This document shows positions 36,573 to 44,669 of a stretch of DNA of 64,000 nucleotides, piece by piece. Position 1 is the first letter of the stretch. Every line of letters begins with the position of its first letter. The position numbers and the translations under genes were made by a program. The notes below the pieces were generated by a model that saw only the letters and a program-made list of their open reading frames with translations, was not told where the DNA came from and made no database searches. Source of the DNA: Roseateles_B flavus (GTDB taxonomy: Bacteria > Pseudomonadota > Gammaproteobacteria > Burkholderiales > Burkholderiaceae_C); contig NZ_JBDPZC010000001.1 of assembly GCF_039872765.1 (NCBI RefSeq), forward strand, positions 930,001 to 994,000, written 5' to 3'.

Positions 36573-38141
36573 ATGAGCGCCCAAGCCTCCCAACTCCAGA
36601 TCCGCCGTGTCGGCATCGATACCTGGCGCGAGAACGTCGCCTACCTGCACCGGGACTGCCCCGTGGTCCGCGCGGCGGGCTTCCAGGCCCTGTCCAAGGT
36701 CGAGATCCATGCCAATGGCTGCACCATCCAGGCCGTGCTGAACGTGGTCGACGACGAGCGCATCGTGAGCAGCTGCGAGCTGGGCGTCAGCGAGGAGGCC
36801 TTCACGCGGCTGGGCGTGGCCGAGGGCCACCAGGCCAGCATCGCGCATGCCGAGCCGCCGCATTCCATTGCCGCCCTGCACCGCAAGATCAATGGCGACC
36901 GCCTGGGGCGTGAGGACCTCATGGGCATCATCCGCGACATCGCCGAGGCCCGCTATTCCAAGATCGAGCTGGCGGCCTTCGTGGTTGCCACCAACCAGGT
37001 GGAGCTGGACCGCGAGGAGGTGCTTCACCTCACCGAGGCCATGATCGCCGTGGGCCGCCGCCTGGACTGGCGCGCGCAGGTCGGGTCCGGGCCGGTGGTG
37101 GACAAGCACTGCATCGGCGGCATCCCCGGCAACCGCACCTCCATGCTCGTGGTGCCCATCGTCGCGGCGCACGGCATGCTGTGCCCCAAGACCAGCTCGC
37201 GCGCCATCACCTCGCCCGCCGGCACGGCCGACACCATGGAGGTGCTGGCCAATGTGGAGCTGCCCTTCGACCGCATGGTCAGCATCGTGCGGGACACCCA
37301 CGCCTGCCTGGCCTGGGGCGGCACGGCCGATCTCTCGCCGGCGGACGACATCCTCATCAGCGTCGAGCGGCCCCTGTCCATCGACTCCCCGGGGCAGATG
37401 GTCGCGTCCATCCTGTCCAAGAAGATCGCCGCCGGCTCCACGCACCTGGTGCTGGACATCCCGGTGGGTGACAGCGCCAAGGTGCGCTCCATGGCCGAGG
37501 CCCACCGGCTCAAGAAGCTCTTCGAGTTCGTCGCCAGCCATCTGCGCCTGGAGCTGGACGTGGTGATCAGCGACGGCCGCCAGCCCATCGGCCGCGGCAT
37601 CGGCCCGGTGCTGGAGGCGCGCGACGTGATGCAAGTGCTGCGCGGCGACCCCGACGCGCCGCATGACCTGCGCCAGAAGGCGCTGCGCCTGGCCGGTCGC
37701 ATGATCGAGTTCGATCCCGATGTGCGCGGCGGCCAGGGCTACCAGATCGCCCGGGACATCCTCGAGTCCGGCCGGGCCCTGGCCCAGATGGAGGCCATCA
37801 TCGATGCCCAGGGACGCCGCGCCGAGCCACCGCCGCTGGGCGCCCTCAGCGCCGAGATCTGTGCGGCGCAGGACGGCGTCGTGCTGTCCCTGGACAATCT
37901 GCGGATTGCCCGCATCGCCCGTCTGGCCGGCGCACCCCAGGTGCCCGGTGCGGGCCTGGACCTGCTCAAGAAGCTGGGCGACACGGTGAAGGCCGGCGAG
38001 CCGCTCTACCGCATCCACGCCCAGTACCCCACCGACCTCCAGTTTGCCCGCGAGCTGGCCGACCGCGACAGCGGCTGCCGCCTGGGCAGTGCTGCGCACT
38101 GGACCGAGCTCTCGCATGCCGTGGGCTTTTTCTCCATCTGA
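36573..38141 (+). CDS. Putative thymidine phosphorylase/AMP phosphorylase-family protein
   Basis: The protein has 522 residues, longer than the roughly 440 of classical thymidine phosphorylase and equal to the AMP phosphorylase-like group with an extra N-terminal domain. Core motifs are VVDKHCIGGIPGNRTSMLVVP, CPKTSSRAITSPAGTADTMEVL and THACLAWGGTADLSPADD. The N-terminal about 85 residues form the additional domain. Archaeal AMP phosphorylase splits nucleoside monophosphates with phosphate to ribose 1,5-bisphosphate and base; whether this bacterial protein uses nucleosides or nucleotides is unknown. A PRPP synthetase-like gene starts 13 bp later, in keeping with a shared pathway. Confidence 0.85.
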   Translation: MSAQASQLQIRRVGIDTWRENVAYLHRDCPVVRAAGFQALSKVEIHANGCTIQAVLNVVDDERIVSSCELGVSEEAFTRLGVAEGHQASIAHAEPPHSIAALHRKINGDRLGREDLMGIIRDIAEARYSKIELAAFVVATNQVELDREEVLHLTEAMIAVGRRLDWRAQVGSGPVVDKHCIGGIPGNRTSMLVVPIVAAHGMLCPKTSSRAITSPAGTADTMEVLANVELPFDRMVSIVRDTHACLAWGGTADLSPADDILISVERPLSIDSPGQMVASILSKKIAAGSTHLVLDIPVGDSAKVRSMAEAHRLKKLFEFVASHLRLELDVVISDGRQPIGRGIGPVLEARDVMQVLRGDPDAPHDLRQKALRLAGRMIEFDPDVRGGQGYQIARDILESGRALAQMEAIIDAQGRRAEPPPLGALSAEICAAQDGVVLSLDNLRIARIARLAGAPQVPGAGLDLLKKLGDTVKAGEPLYRIHAQYPTDLQFARELADRDSGCRLGSAAHWTELSHAVGFFSI

Positions 38142-38154
38142 CGATCCGCTCCTC

Positions 38155-39057
38155 ATGGCTCAAGACCTGACCCTGCTGCTGGCCTTCGAGGACGAAGCGC
38201 CGCTGGCCCGCGAACTGGCGGAGGCCCTGGGCCTGCGCCTGGACTTCATCCGCCGCCACCGCTTCCCGGACGGCGAGCTGCGCCTGGTGCTGCCCAAGCC
38301 CCTGCCGGCGGGTGTCATCCTGCTGCGCGGCCTGCAGCAGCCCAACGAGAAGATGGTGGAGCTGCTGATCGCAGCGCCCGCCGCGCGCGAGCTGGGCGCC
38401 CGGCAGCTGGTCCTGGTCACGCCCTACCTGGCCTACATGCGCCAGGACATCGAGTTCACGCCTGGCGAGGCCGTCAGCCAGCGCCATGTGGCCCGCTGGC
38501 TGGCCCAGCTCTTCGACCGCGTGATCACCCTGGACCCGCACCTGCACCGCATCGCCAGCCTGGACGAGGTGATGCCGCCCGGCGTTGGCATCGCCCTGTC
38601 CGTGGCCCCGGTGCTGGGTGCCTGGATCGCGCGGCATGTGCCGGGCGCTCTGCTGATCGGGCCGGACGAGGAGTCGGGCCAGTGGGTCAAGGAAGCCGCC
38701 CAGGCCGGTGGCCTGGACCACGCCGTGGGCCGCAAGCTGCGCGAGGGCGACCACCAGGTCCGCCTGGCCCTGCCCGAGGTCGAGGTGAAGGGCAGGGCGG
38801 TCGTGCTGCTGGACGACATGGCCTCCACCGGCCGCACCCTGATCGGCGCTGCCGAGCAGTTGCTGGCCCGCGGGGCGGCCTCGGTGGACGTGGCGGTCAC
38901 GCATGCCCTCTTCAACGGCGATGCCTTGCCTTTGCTGAAGGCGGCGGGCGTGCGGCATGTGTGGAGCAGCAATGCCGTGCCGCACGAGAGCAATGCGGTC
39001 AGTGTCGTGCCCTTGCTCGCCAAGGTGTTGACCCCTCGCCCAGACTCGCGGCGCTGA
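38155..39057 (+). CDS. Ribose-phosphate pyrophosphokinase-like protein
   Basis: The protein has 300 residues and belongs to the PRPP synthetase family but is divergent. It has HRFPDGELRLVLP, the RQDIEFTPGEAVS nucleotide site, LDPHLHR, and the PRPP loop VVLLDDMASTGRTLIGAAEQL. The housekeeping prs gene is normally about 315 residues and found elsewhere, so this is a second, specialised copy. It sits 13 bp behind a phosphorylase-family gene. ATG at 38155 is the family-like start. The last 10 codons lie in the first unit of a tandem duplication, so its true C-terminus may have been altered. Confidence 0.85.
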   Translation: MAQDLTLLLAFEDEAPLARELAEALGLRLDFIRRHRFPDGELRLVLPKPLPAGVILLRGLQQPNEKMVELLIAAPAARELGARQLVLVTPYLAYMRQDIEFTPGEAVSQRHVARWLAQLFDRVITLDPHLHRIASLDEVMPPGVGIALSVAPVLGAWIARHVPGALLIGPDEESGQWVKEAAQAGGLDHAVGRKLREGDHQVRLALPEVEVKGRAVVLLDDMASTGRTLIGAAEQLLARGAASVDVAVTHALFNGDALPLLKAAGVRHVWSSNAVPHESNAVSVVPLLAKVLTPRPDSRR

Positions 39058-39263
39058 ACGCGCGCGAGTCTGGGCGGTCCCCCGGGGGGACGCCATGGCT
39101 CGCGGCATTGAGCCGCAAGCCATGACAGGAGGGCCGGCTTGGGGCGGCCCGGCGCCGGCCCGCTGGGTCACGGCCCGCTGGGGTCAGCACGGCCCGCTGG
39201 GGTCAGGACTTGAGCCAGGGATGGGACCAGCCCAGGCCCTCGCGGGTGGTGGAGGCGGGCCGG
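39025..39263. repeat. Tandem duplication, unit 1
   Basis: First of two tandem units (offset 254 bp at the left end, 235 bp at the right end). It starts inside the last codons of the PRPP synthetase-like gene and ends with a copy of the 3' end of the hydroxypyruvate isomerase-like gene. Within it are a 14-bp-stem hairpin (39037-39050 with 39063-39076), the palindrome TCCCCCGGGGGGA, a second hairpin (39094-39124) and three short CCCGCTGGGGTCA-like repeats. The length difference from unit 2 comes from one extra short repeat. Confidence 0.88.
39203..39263 (-). pseudogene. Duplicated 3' end of the hydroxypyruvate isomerase-like gene
   Basis: About 60 bp match the 3' end of the gene at 39438-40226 with one base change (ATGGGA for GTGGGA). 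It has no start codon and no upstream coding part. It is a by-product of the local tandem duplication. Confidence 0.8.
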
Positions 39264-39278
39264 CACTCGCTCGGCCGG

Positions 39279-39498
39279 GTGTTGACCCCACGCCCAGACT
39301 CGCGGTGCTGAACGCGCGCGAGTCTGGGCGGTCCCCCGGGGGGACGCCATGGCTCGCGGCATTGAGCCGCAAGCCATGGCAGGAGGGCCGGCTTGGGGCG
39401 GCCCGGCGCCGGCCCGCTGGGTCAGGGTCCGCTGGGGTCAGGACTTGAGCCAGGGGTGGGACCAGCCCAGGCCCTCGCGGGTGGTGGAGGCGGGCCGG
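39279..39498. repeat. Tandem duplication, unit 2
   Basis: Second unit of the duplication starting at 39025. Hairpin arms are at 39291-39304 with 39317-39330, and the second hairpin is at 39348-39378. Its right part overlaps the true 3' end of the hydroxypyruvate isomerase-like gene, whose stop codon lies inside the motif GGGGTCAGGACTTG (39434-39447). Confidence 0.88.
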
Positions 39499-40226
39499 TA
39501 TTCGCAGCCCACGTGGCCGGTGTAGCCCCAGTCGTCCAGGGCCTGCAGCAGGGCCTCGACGCGCAGCTCGCCGCGGTCAGGCTCGTGGCGGTCGGGGGCG
39601 CCGGCGATCTGCACATGGGCCAGGCGGCCGCGCTCGAAGGCCTGGCGCAGCTTGTTGAGCACCTCGCCCTCGCTGCGCTGGCAGTGGTAGGCGTCGAACT
39701 GCAGGCCTACGCGATCGTCGTTCAGCAAGTCCAGCAGCGCGTGCGCCTGCGCCTGGCTGTGCAGGAAGTAGCCCGGCATGTCGATGCCGTTGATGGGCTC
39801 GATGCACAGGCGCAGATCGCTTTCACCCAGCTGCTCGGCGGCCCAGCGCAGCTGCTCGAGGTAGCAGTCCCGGGCCAGCTCAGGTGCGACCGAAGCGCCA
39901 GGCACGCCGGCCATCACATGCAGGCGCTGCGTGCCCGTGGTTGACGCGTAGTCCAGGGCCTGCAGCAGGCCGGCGCGGAACTCCTCTCGGCGCGCGGGCA
40001 GGCAGGCCAGGCCCCGGTCGCCTGCGGACCAGTCGCCGGCTGGGGCGTTGAACAGGGCCAGGCGCAGGTCCAGGGATCGCAGGCGCGCGGCCAGCGGCGA
40101 GGCGGGTTCGGCGTAGGGGAAGAGGATCTCGCAGGCCCGGAAGCCATCCGCACGCGCCGCGGCCCAGCGCTCGGCAGCGGGCAGCTCCTGGTACAGGAAG
40201 GAGAGGTTGGCGGCGAGCGTGGGCAT
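39438..40226 (-). CDS. Hydroxypyruvate isomerase family protein (Hyi-like)
   Basis: The protein has 262 residues of the xylose isomerase-like TIM barrel type. It starts MPTLAANLSFLYQELP, as in Hyi/OtnI proteins, and has IEPINGIDMPGYFL with the metal-ligand glutamate, LQFDAYHCQRSEG, and GCEYRPASTTREGLGW near the end. The family interconverts hydroxypyruvate and tartronate semialdehyde or acts in sugar acid breakdown. No glyoxylate carboligase neighbour is present, so the pathway is uncertain. It lies downstream of gpmA on the same strand but beyond a terminator. The stop codon lies in a repeat motif shared with other intergenic sites. Confidence 0.85.
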   Translation of the reverse strand: MPTLAANLSFLYQELPAAERWAAARADGFRACEILFPYAEPASPLAARLRSLDLRLALFNAPAGDWSAGDRGLACLPARREEFRAGLLQALDYASTTGTQRLHVMAGVPGASVAPELARDCYLEQLRWAAEQLGESDLRLCIEPINGIDMPGYFLHSQAQAHALLDLLNDDRVGLQFDAYHCQRSEGEVLNKLRQAFERGRLAHVQIAGAPDRHEPDRGELRVEALLQALDDWGYTGHVGCEYRPASTTREGLGWSHPWLKS

Positions 40227-40305
40227 GGTCGGCTTCGGGCGGTGCGGCGGGCCAAGAGCATGCGCGAATCGGCCCGGCCCCGCAAGAAGACCCCGGCAGC
40301 AGCCA

Positions 40306-40337
40306 TGAAAAAAGGCGAGCAGTTCGCTCGCCTTTGC
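40306..40337 (-). terminator. Rho-independent terminator of gpmA
   Basis: On the minus strand GGCGAGC, a short loop and GCTCGCC are followed by a run of six T. It lies 32 bp after the gpmA stop codon. The plus strand has a weaker T-rich tail, so it may work in both directions. Confidence 0.85.
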
Positions 40338-40368
40338 TTGCCAGAGCGCTCCGCCAGGAGCAGCAGGG

Positions 40369-41112
40369 TCAGGCCTTGCCCTGGCTGGCCACGGCGGCGG
40401 CGGCCCGGGCGGCGGCCTCGGCGTCGCCGAGGTAGTAGCTCTTGATGGGCTTGAGATCGGCGTCCAGTTCGTAGACCAGCGGGATGCCGTTGGGGATGTT
40501 CACGCCCACGATGGCGTCATCGGCGATGTTGTCCAGGTACTTCACCAGGGCGCGGATGCTGTTGCCGTGTGCCGCAATCACCACACGCTTGCCGGCCTTG
40601 ATGGCGGGTGCGATGCTGTCATTCCAGACGGGCAGCACACGGGCGACCGTGTCCTTCAGGCATTCGGTGAGGGGCACGTCCTCGGTCTTGAGCCGGGCAT
40701 AGCGCACATCGCTGCGCTCGCTGCGGGGGTCGTTGGCCTCCAGCGGCGGCGGCGGGGTGTCGTAGCTGCGGCGCCAGACCAGCACCTGCTCGTCGCCGTA
40801 CTGCTTGGCCATGTCGGCCTTGTTGAGACCCTGCAGGGCGCCGTAGTGGCGCTCGTTGAGGCGCCAGCTGTGGACTACAGGCAACCAAGTTCGATCCATT
40901 TGATCCAGACAGTGCCAAAGCGTCCAAACTGCACGCTTGAGCATGGACGTGTAAGCCACGTCGAAGTCGAGCCCGGCATCCTTGATGAGTCGACCAGCCT
41001 GCTTGGCCTGTTCCACACCCGTGGCGGTCAGGTCGACATCGGTCCAACCGGTGAAGCGGTTTTCCAGATTCCAGGTGGATTCACCATGGCGGATGAGAAC
41101 GAGCTTGTACAT
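40369..41112 (-). CDS. gpmA: 2,3-bisphosphoglycerate-dependent phosphoglycerate mutase GpmA
   Basis: The protein has 247 residues, usual for GpmA. It interconverts 3- and 2-phosphoglycerate in glycolysis and gluconeogenesis. The phosphohistidine motif is VLIRHGESTWNLENRFTGW, and further marks are ERHYGALQGLNK and IAAHGNSIRALVKYL. The frame is open upstream to 41265, but ATG at 41112 (MYKLVLIRHGE) matches the family start. It is monocistronic and ended by the hairpin at 40306-40337. A 210-bp gap separates it from the divergent porin gene. Confidence 0.96.
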   Translation of the reverse strand: MYKLVLIRHGESTWNLENRFTGWTDVDLTATGVEQAKQAGRLIKDAGLDFDVAYTSMLKRAVWTLWHCLDQMDRTWLPVVHSWRLNERHYGALQGLNKADMAKQYGDEQVLVWRRSYDTPPPPLEANDPRSERSDVRYARLKTEDVPLTECLKDTVARVLPVWNDSIAPAIKAGKRVVIAAHGNSIRALVKYLDNIADDAIVGVNIPNGIPLVYELDADLKPIKSYYLGDAEAAARAAAAVASQGKA

Positions 41113-41270
41113 GGGCGATTCGGTTCGGTGAAAGGGCGGCTGGCTGCAGGGCAGCCGGCGACGGGCCAAAGCGGCAAGGCGCCGCGCGGCCCGGATTCTA
41201 TCGAGCCCGCCCTGCCCCGGGGCTTTCCTAAAGATCGCGGCTCGCTTGCCGAAAGCAAGGGACACGTCTG

Positions 41271-41311
41271 AAACGGCCTGTCCTTCGCGGGACTGGCCGT
41301 TTTCAATTTCA
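41271..41311 (+). terminator. Terminator-like hairpin in the leader of the porin gene
   Basis: AAACGGCC plus four more pairing bases (41271-41284) match GGGACTGGCCGTTT (41289-41302) with one mismatch, followed by a T-rich tail. No gene precedes it on the plus strand; gpmA diverges from 41112. It could be an attenuator for the porin or the end of a short non-coding RNA. Confidence 0.5.
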
Positions 41312-41328
41312 AACCAAAGGAGATGTAG

Positions 41329-42558
41329 ATGATGGTTCTGAAATCACTTCGGCTGGCGCCCGTGGCGCTGGCCGTGCTGGCCGCCACGGCGCAGGCGCAG
41401 TCGGACACCAATTCCATGTTCACGTTCTCGGGCTTCGGCACGGTGGGCGTGGTCAAGACCACGACCGACGAGGCCGACTTCGTGATCTCAGGCCAGCCCG
41501 GCGGCGCCACGAAGAAGTGGAGCGGTGACGTCGACACCAAGCTGGGCGTGCAGGTCGGTGCCAAGTTCAGCCCCATGTTCTCGGCCACGGTGCAGGTGCT
41601 GAGCAAGCAGAACGGCGACGGCAACTACAAGCCCGAATTCGAATGGGCCTTCGCCAAGGCGCAGTTCAATCCCTCGCTGAGCATGCGCGTGGGGCGCATG
41701 GGTGGCCCGTACTTCGCCGTGTCCGACTTCCGCGACGTGGGCTATGCCAACACCTGGCTGCGCCCGCCCCAGGACGTCTACGGCCAAGTCCCCGTCAGCC
41801 ACTTCGATGGCGCCGACCTGAGCTACCAGACGGCCATGGGCAGCGCCACGGTCAACCTCCAGGTCTACGGGGGCAAGTCCACCGCCGTCTTCGAGGGCGT
41901 GGACGTGCACATGAAGAGCATGGCGGGCTTCAATGCCACGGCCGAGCTGGACGGCGGCTTCACGGTGCGCCTGGGCCATGTGCAGGGCAAGCTGACGGTG
42001 GACAGCACCACCCTGGCCGGCCTGGTGACGCTGCTGCGCGCCACGCCTTTCGCCGCGGTGGGCGATCAGCTCTCCGCCGAGAGCAAGAAGGCCAGCTTCA
42101 CCGGCGTGGGCCTGGCCTGGGACCAGGGCGACTGGCTGGCCAACTTCGAGTACACCATGCGCCGCACCGACACCTATGTGCCGGACACCGACGGCTGGTA
42201 CTTCACCGTGGGCCACCGCTTCGGCAAGTTCACACCCTATGTGACGGTGTCCGAGCTCAAGCAGAAGGACAACAACGTCAACAACGTGATCCCGGCCGGC
42301 GTGAAGATCCCGTCACCGCCTGCGCCCTTCCCGATCGCCGACCTGAAGGCCGTGGTCGACAAGACGCTCTATGACCAGAGCAACCAGCAGAAGACCGTGG
42401 CCCTGGGGCTGCGCTGGGACGCCTACCGCAACATCGCGGTCAAGGCGCAGTACGAGCGCATCACGCCCAACGGCCCGGGCCTGTTCACCAGCCCGCAGCC
42501 CGGCTTCGGTTCCAGCAAGGTCAGCGTCTACAGCCTGGCTGTGGACTTTGTGTTCTAA
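41329..42558 (+). CDS. Outer-membrane porin-like protein
   Basis: The protein has 409 residues. A signal peptide (LRLAPVALAVLAATAQAQ) is followed by a beta-rich body starting FTFSGFGTVGVVKTTTDEADF. The chain ends in VYSLAVDFVF, with the terminal phenylalanine of outer-membrane barrels. Aromatic alternation and a Gly/Ser/Thr-rich pattern support a beta-barrel. Residues such as VGRMGGPYF resemble porin strands. It has a good ribosome-binding site AAGGAG at 41317-41322. The following PstS-like gene is 11 bp away, so they form one unit. The solute is unknown. Confidence 0.8.
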   Translation: MMVLKSLRLAPVALAVLAATAQAQSDTNSMFTFSGFGTVGVVKTTTDEADFVISGQPGGATKKWSGDVDTKLGVQVGAKFSPMFSATVQVLSKQNGDGNYKPEFEWAFAKAQFNPSLSMRVGRMGGPYFAVSDFRDVGYANTWLRPPQDVYGQVPVSHFDGADLSYQTAMGSATVNLQVYGGKSTAVFEGVDVHMKSMAGFNATAELDGGFTVRLGHVQGKLTVDSTTLAGLVTLLRATPFAAVGDQLSAESKKASFTGVGLAWDQGDWLANFEYTMRRTDTYVPDTDGWYFTVGHRFGKFTPYVTVSELKQKDNNVNNVIPAGVKIPSPPAPFPIADLKAVVDKTLYDQSNQQKTVALGLRWDAYRNIAVKAQYERITPNGPGLFTSPQPGFGSSKVSVYSLAVDFVF

Positions 42559-42569
42559 GGAGGCCGACC

Positions 42570-42992
42570 ATGCGCATGCAACAAGTCCTCATCGCGCTGG
42601 CCCTGGCCGGCGCCGGCATGGCCGCCCAGGCTCAGGTGGCCGTGGTGGTGAACCCCAAGAGCGCGGCCGCCAGCATGACGGCCGAGCAGGTGGCCAACAT
42701 CTTCCTGGGCAAGAGCAACACCCTGCCCAGCGGTGCCGCGGCGGCTCCCGTGGATCAGCCCGAAAGCGCCGCCATCCGCGAGACCTTCTACACCAAGGTC
42801 ACGGGCAAGAACAGCGCCCAGGTCAAGGCGGCCTGGTCGCGCCTGGTCTTCTCCGGCAAGGCCACGCCGCCCAAGGAGGTGGCCAGTTCGGCCGAGGTGA
42901 AGAAGTTCGTGGCGGGCAATCCGGACGCCATCGGCTACATCGAGAAGTCTGCCGTGGACGGCAGCGTCAAGGTCGTCCTGTCGGTTGACTGA
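42570..42992 (+). CDS. Small periplasmic phosphate-binding-like protein
   Basis: The protein has 140 residues with a signal peptide (MRMQQVLIALALAGAGMAAQ). After it comes VAVVVNPKSAAASMTAEQVANIFLGKSNTLP and then GNPDAIGYIEKSAVDGSVKVVL, which resembles the PstS-like periplasmic binding family. It is half the length of normal PstS and probably a single-domain form. No ABC permease or ATPase lies nearby. It sits between a porin (11 bp upstream) and a chemoreceptor (60 bp downstream), so a role in sensing rather than transport is possible. Confidence 0.72.
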   Translation: MRMQQVLIALALAGAGMAAQAQVAVVVNPKSAAASMTAEQVANIFLGKSNTLPSGAAAAPVDQPESAAIRETFYTKVTGKNSAQVKAAWSRLVFSGKATPPKEVASSAEVKKFVAGNPDAIGYIEKSAVDGSVKVVLSVD

Positions 42993-43052
42993 GCCCGCGA
43001 CGACAGCCGGGCGGGGCGCGCCGCGCTCCGCCCGCTGAGCAAGGAGTTGGAC

Positions 43053-44567
43053 ATGAATGTGAAGACCCGGATCTGGCTGCTGCCCGTGCTGGCGGCGGTG
43101 ATCTTCGCCATCGGGATCGCCGTCGTGCTGGCCTTCTCGGCACGCACCTCGGGCGCCATCCAGGCCATCGGCGATGTGCACGCGCCCTACCTGGACGCCA
43201 CCAACCAGTTCGCCTCACAGCTGGAGGCCCTGGGCGCGACCATCCAGAGCGCCGTGGCCGAGGGCGAGAAGAAGCGCCTGGACGAAGCCAACGAGCGTGC
43301 CGCCGCCATGCGCAAGACCCTGGGCACGATCAAGGCCATCGAAGGGCGAGCCGAGATGGCGGGCAAGCTCGCCGCCAGCTTCGAGACCTACTACGCCGCC
43401 TCCTCCGACACCGCCCAGCTCTTCCTGGGCATCAAGCAGGGCGACCAGGCCGGCGCGATCCCGAAGATGCAGGCTGCGCTGAAGGAGCTGGAAGGCGTGC
43501 TGGCCAAGGCCCGGGCCGAGGCGCGTGAGAACTTCGACAACGGCCTGCAGGCGGCCAGCAGCGGCGTGTCGTCCAGCCTGAGCGCCATCGTGGTCAGCGG
43601 CCTCGTGGTGGTGCTGTGCCTGGGCGTGGGGTCCTTCCTCGTGATCGGCAGCGTCTGGCGCCAGCTGGGCGGCGAGCCCGAGTACGCTCGCGACGTCATG
43701 CGCCAGATGGCCGAGGGCGACCTCTCGCAGGACATCCAGGTCAGCCCCGGCGCCGAGGCCAGCCTGCTGGCGGCGGTGCGCGACATGTCGCGCGGCCTGG
43801 CCGCCATCGTGGCCAATGTGCGCACCGGCACGGACTCCATGACGGTGGCCTCGCGCGAGATCGCCGTGGGCAACCACGACCTCTCGGTGCGCACCGAGAA
43901 GCAGGCGACCTCGCTGGAGCAGACATCGTCCAACATGCAGACCCTCACCGAGACCGTGCGCCAGAGCGCCGATGCGGCCTCGCAGGCCAACCAGCTGGCG
44001 GGCTCTGCCGCCGCGGTGGCTCAGAAGGGCGGCGAGGTGGTCAGCCAGGTGGTGACCACCATGGATGAGATCAACACCAGCTCCAAAAAGATCAACGACA
44101 TCATCGGCGTGATCGACGGCATCGCCTTCCAGACCAACATCCTCGCGCTGAATGCCGCCGTCGAGGCGGCCCGCGCGGGCGAGCAGGGCCGTGGCTTCGC
44201 CGTGGTCGCCGGCGAGGTGCGCAGCCTGGCCCAGCGCAGCGCCGAGGCGGCCAAGGAGATCAAGGCCCTGATCGGCGCCAGCGTCGACAAGGTCGAGTCC
44301 GGCAGCCGCCTGGTGCAGGATGCGGGCGCCACCATGAGCGAGATCGTGGCCAGCGTGCAGCGGGTCTCGGACATCATCGGCGAGATCACCGCTGCCGCCA
44401 GCGAGCAGAGCCAGGGCATCACGCAGGTGAATCAGTCGGTGAGCCAGCTGGACCAGATGACGCAGCAGAACGCGGCCCTGGTGGAGCAGGCGGCCGCCGC
44501 GGCCAGCAGCCTGGAGCAGCAGGCCCGGGCCCTGCAGACGGCGGTGTCCACCTTCAAGCTGGGCTGA
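43053..44567 (+). CDS. Methyl-accepting chemotaxis protein
   Basis: The protein has 504 residues. The first membrane segment is at about 7-29. A periplasmic four-helix-type sensor of about 150 residues follows, then a second segment at about 172-193, a HAMP domain (RDVMRQMAEGDLSQDI) and a signalling domain with GIAFQTNILALNAAVEAARA at the hairpin tip. ATG at 43053 lies 6 bp behind AAGGAG; a TTG at 43047 is part of that site and unlikely. No C-terminal CheR/CheB pentapeptide is present. It follows the porin/PstS-like pair and is ended by a strong terminator. Confidence 0.94.
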   Translation: MNVKTRIWLLPVLAAVIFAIGIAVVLAFSARTSGAIQAIGDVHAPYLDATNQFASQLEALGATIQSAVAEGEKKRLDEANERAAAMRKTLGTIKAIEGRAEMAGKLAASFETYYAASSDTAQLFLGIKQGDQAGAIPKMQAALKELEGVLAKARAEARENFDNGLQAASSGVSSSLSAIVVSGLVVVLCLGVGSFLVIGSVWRQLGGEPEYARDVMRQMAEGDLSQDIQVSPGAEASLLAAVRDMSRGLAAIVANVRTGTDSMTVASREIAVGNHDLSVRTEKQATSLEQTSSNMQTLTETVRQSADAASQANQLAGSAAAVAQKGGEVVSQVVTTMDEINTSSKKINDIIGVIDGIAFQTNILALNAAVEAARAGEQGRGFAVVAGEVRSLAQRSAEAAKEIKALIGASVDKVESGSRLVQDAGATMSEIVASVQRVSDIIGEITAAASEQSQGITQVNQSVSQLDQMTQQNAALVEQAAAAASSLEQQARALQTAVSTFKLG

Positions 44568-44611
44568 GTGCCAGGCTTCGCGGCAGCCCGGGCGCAGGCC
44601 CGGACCCCTTC

Positions 44612-44635
44612 ACGGCGCCTGCGGGCGCCGTTTTC
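44612..44635 (+). terminator. Rho-independent terminator after the chemoreceptor gene
   Basis: 8-bp stem ACGGCGCC with GGCGCCGT around a 4-base loop TGCG, followed by TTTT. It lies 45 bp after the chemoreceptor stop codon. Confidence 0.85.
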
Positions 44636-44641
44636 TATAAT
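44636..44641 (+). promoter_or_regulatory. Consensus -10 TATAAT for the rhodanese gene, adjoining a terminator
   Basis: A perfect TATAAT starts immediately after the T-tract of the upstream terminator. The TTG start of the next gene is 28 bp downstream. No good -35 can be placed, since that position is in the terminator stem. Confidence 0.5.
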
Positions 44642-44669
44642 CCCGCACCCTTCCCATCGAGGCCCCGAA

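Noticed and set aside
39025..39498. Insertion sequence
   Set aside because: No transposase gene and no terminal inverted repeats or target duplications were seen; direct tandem duplication explains it better.
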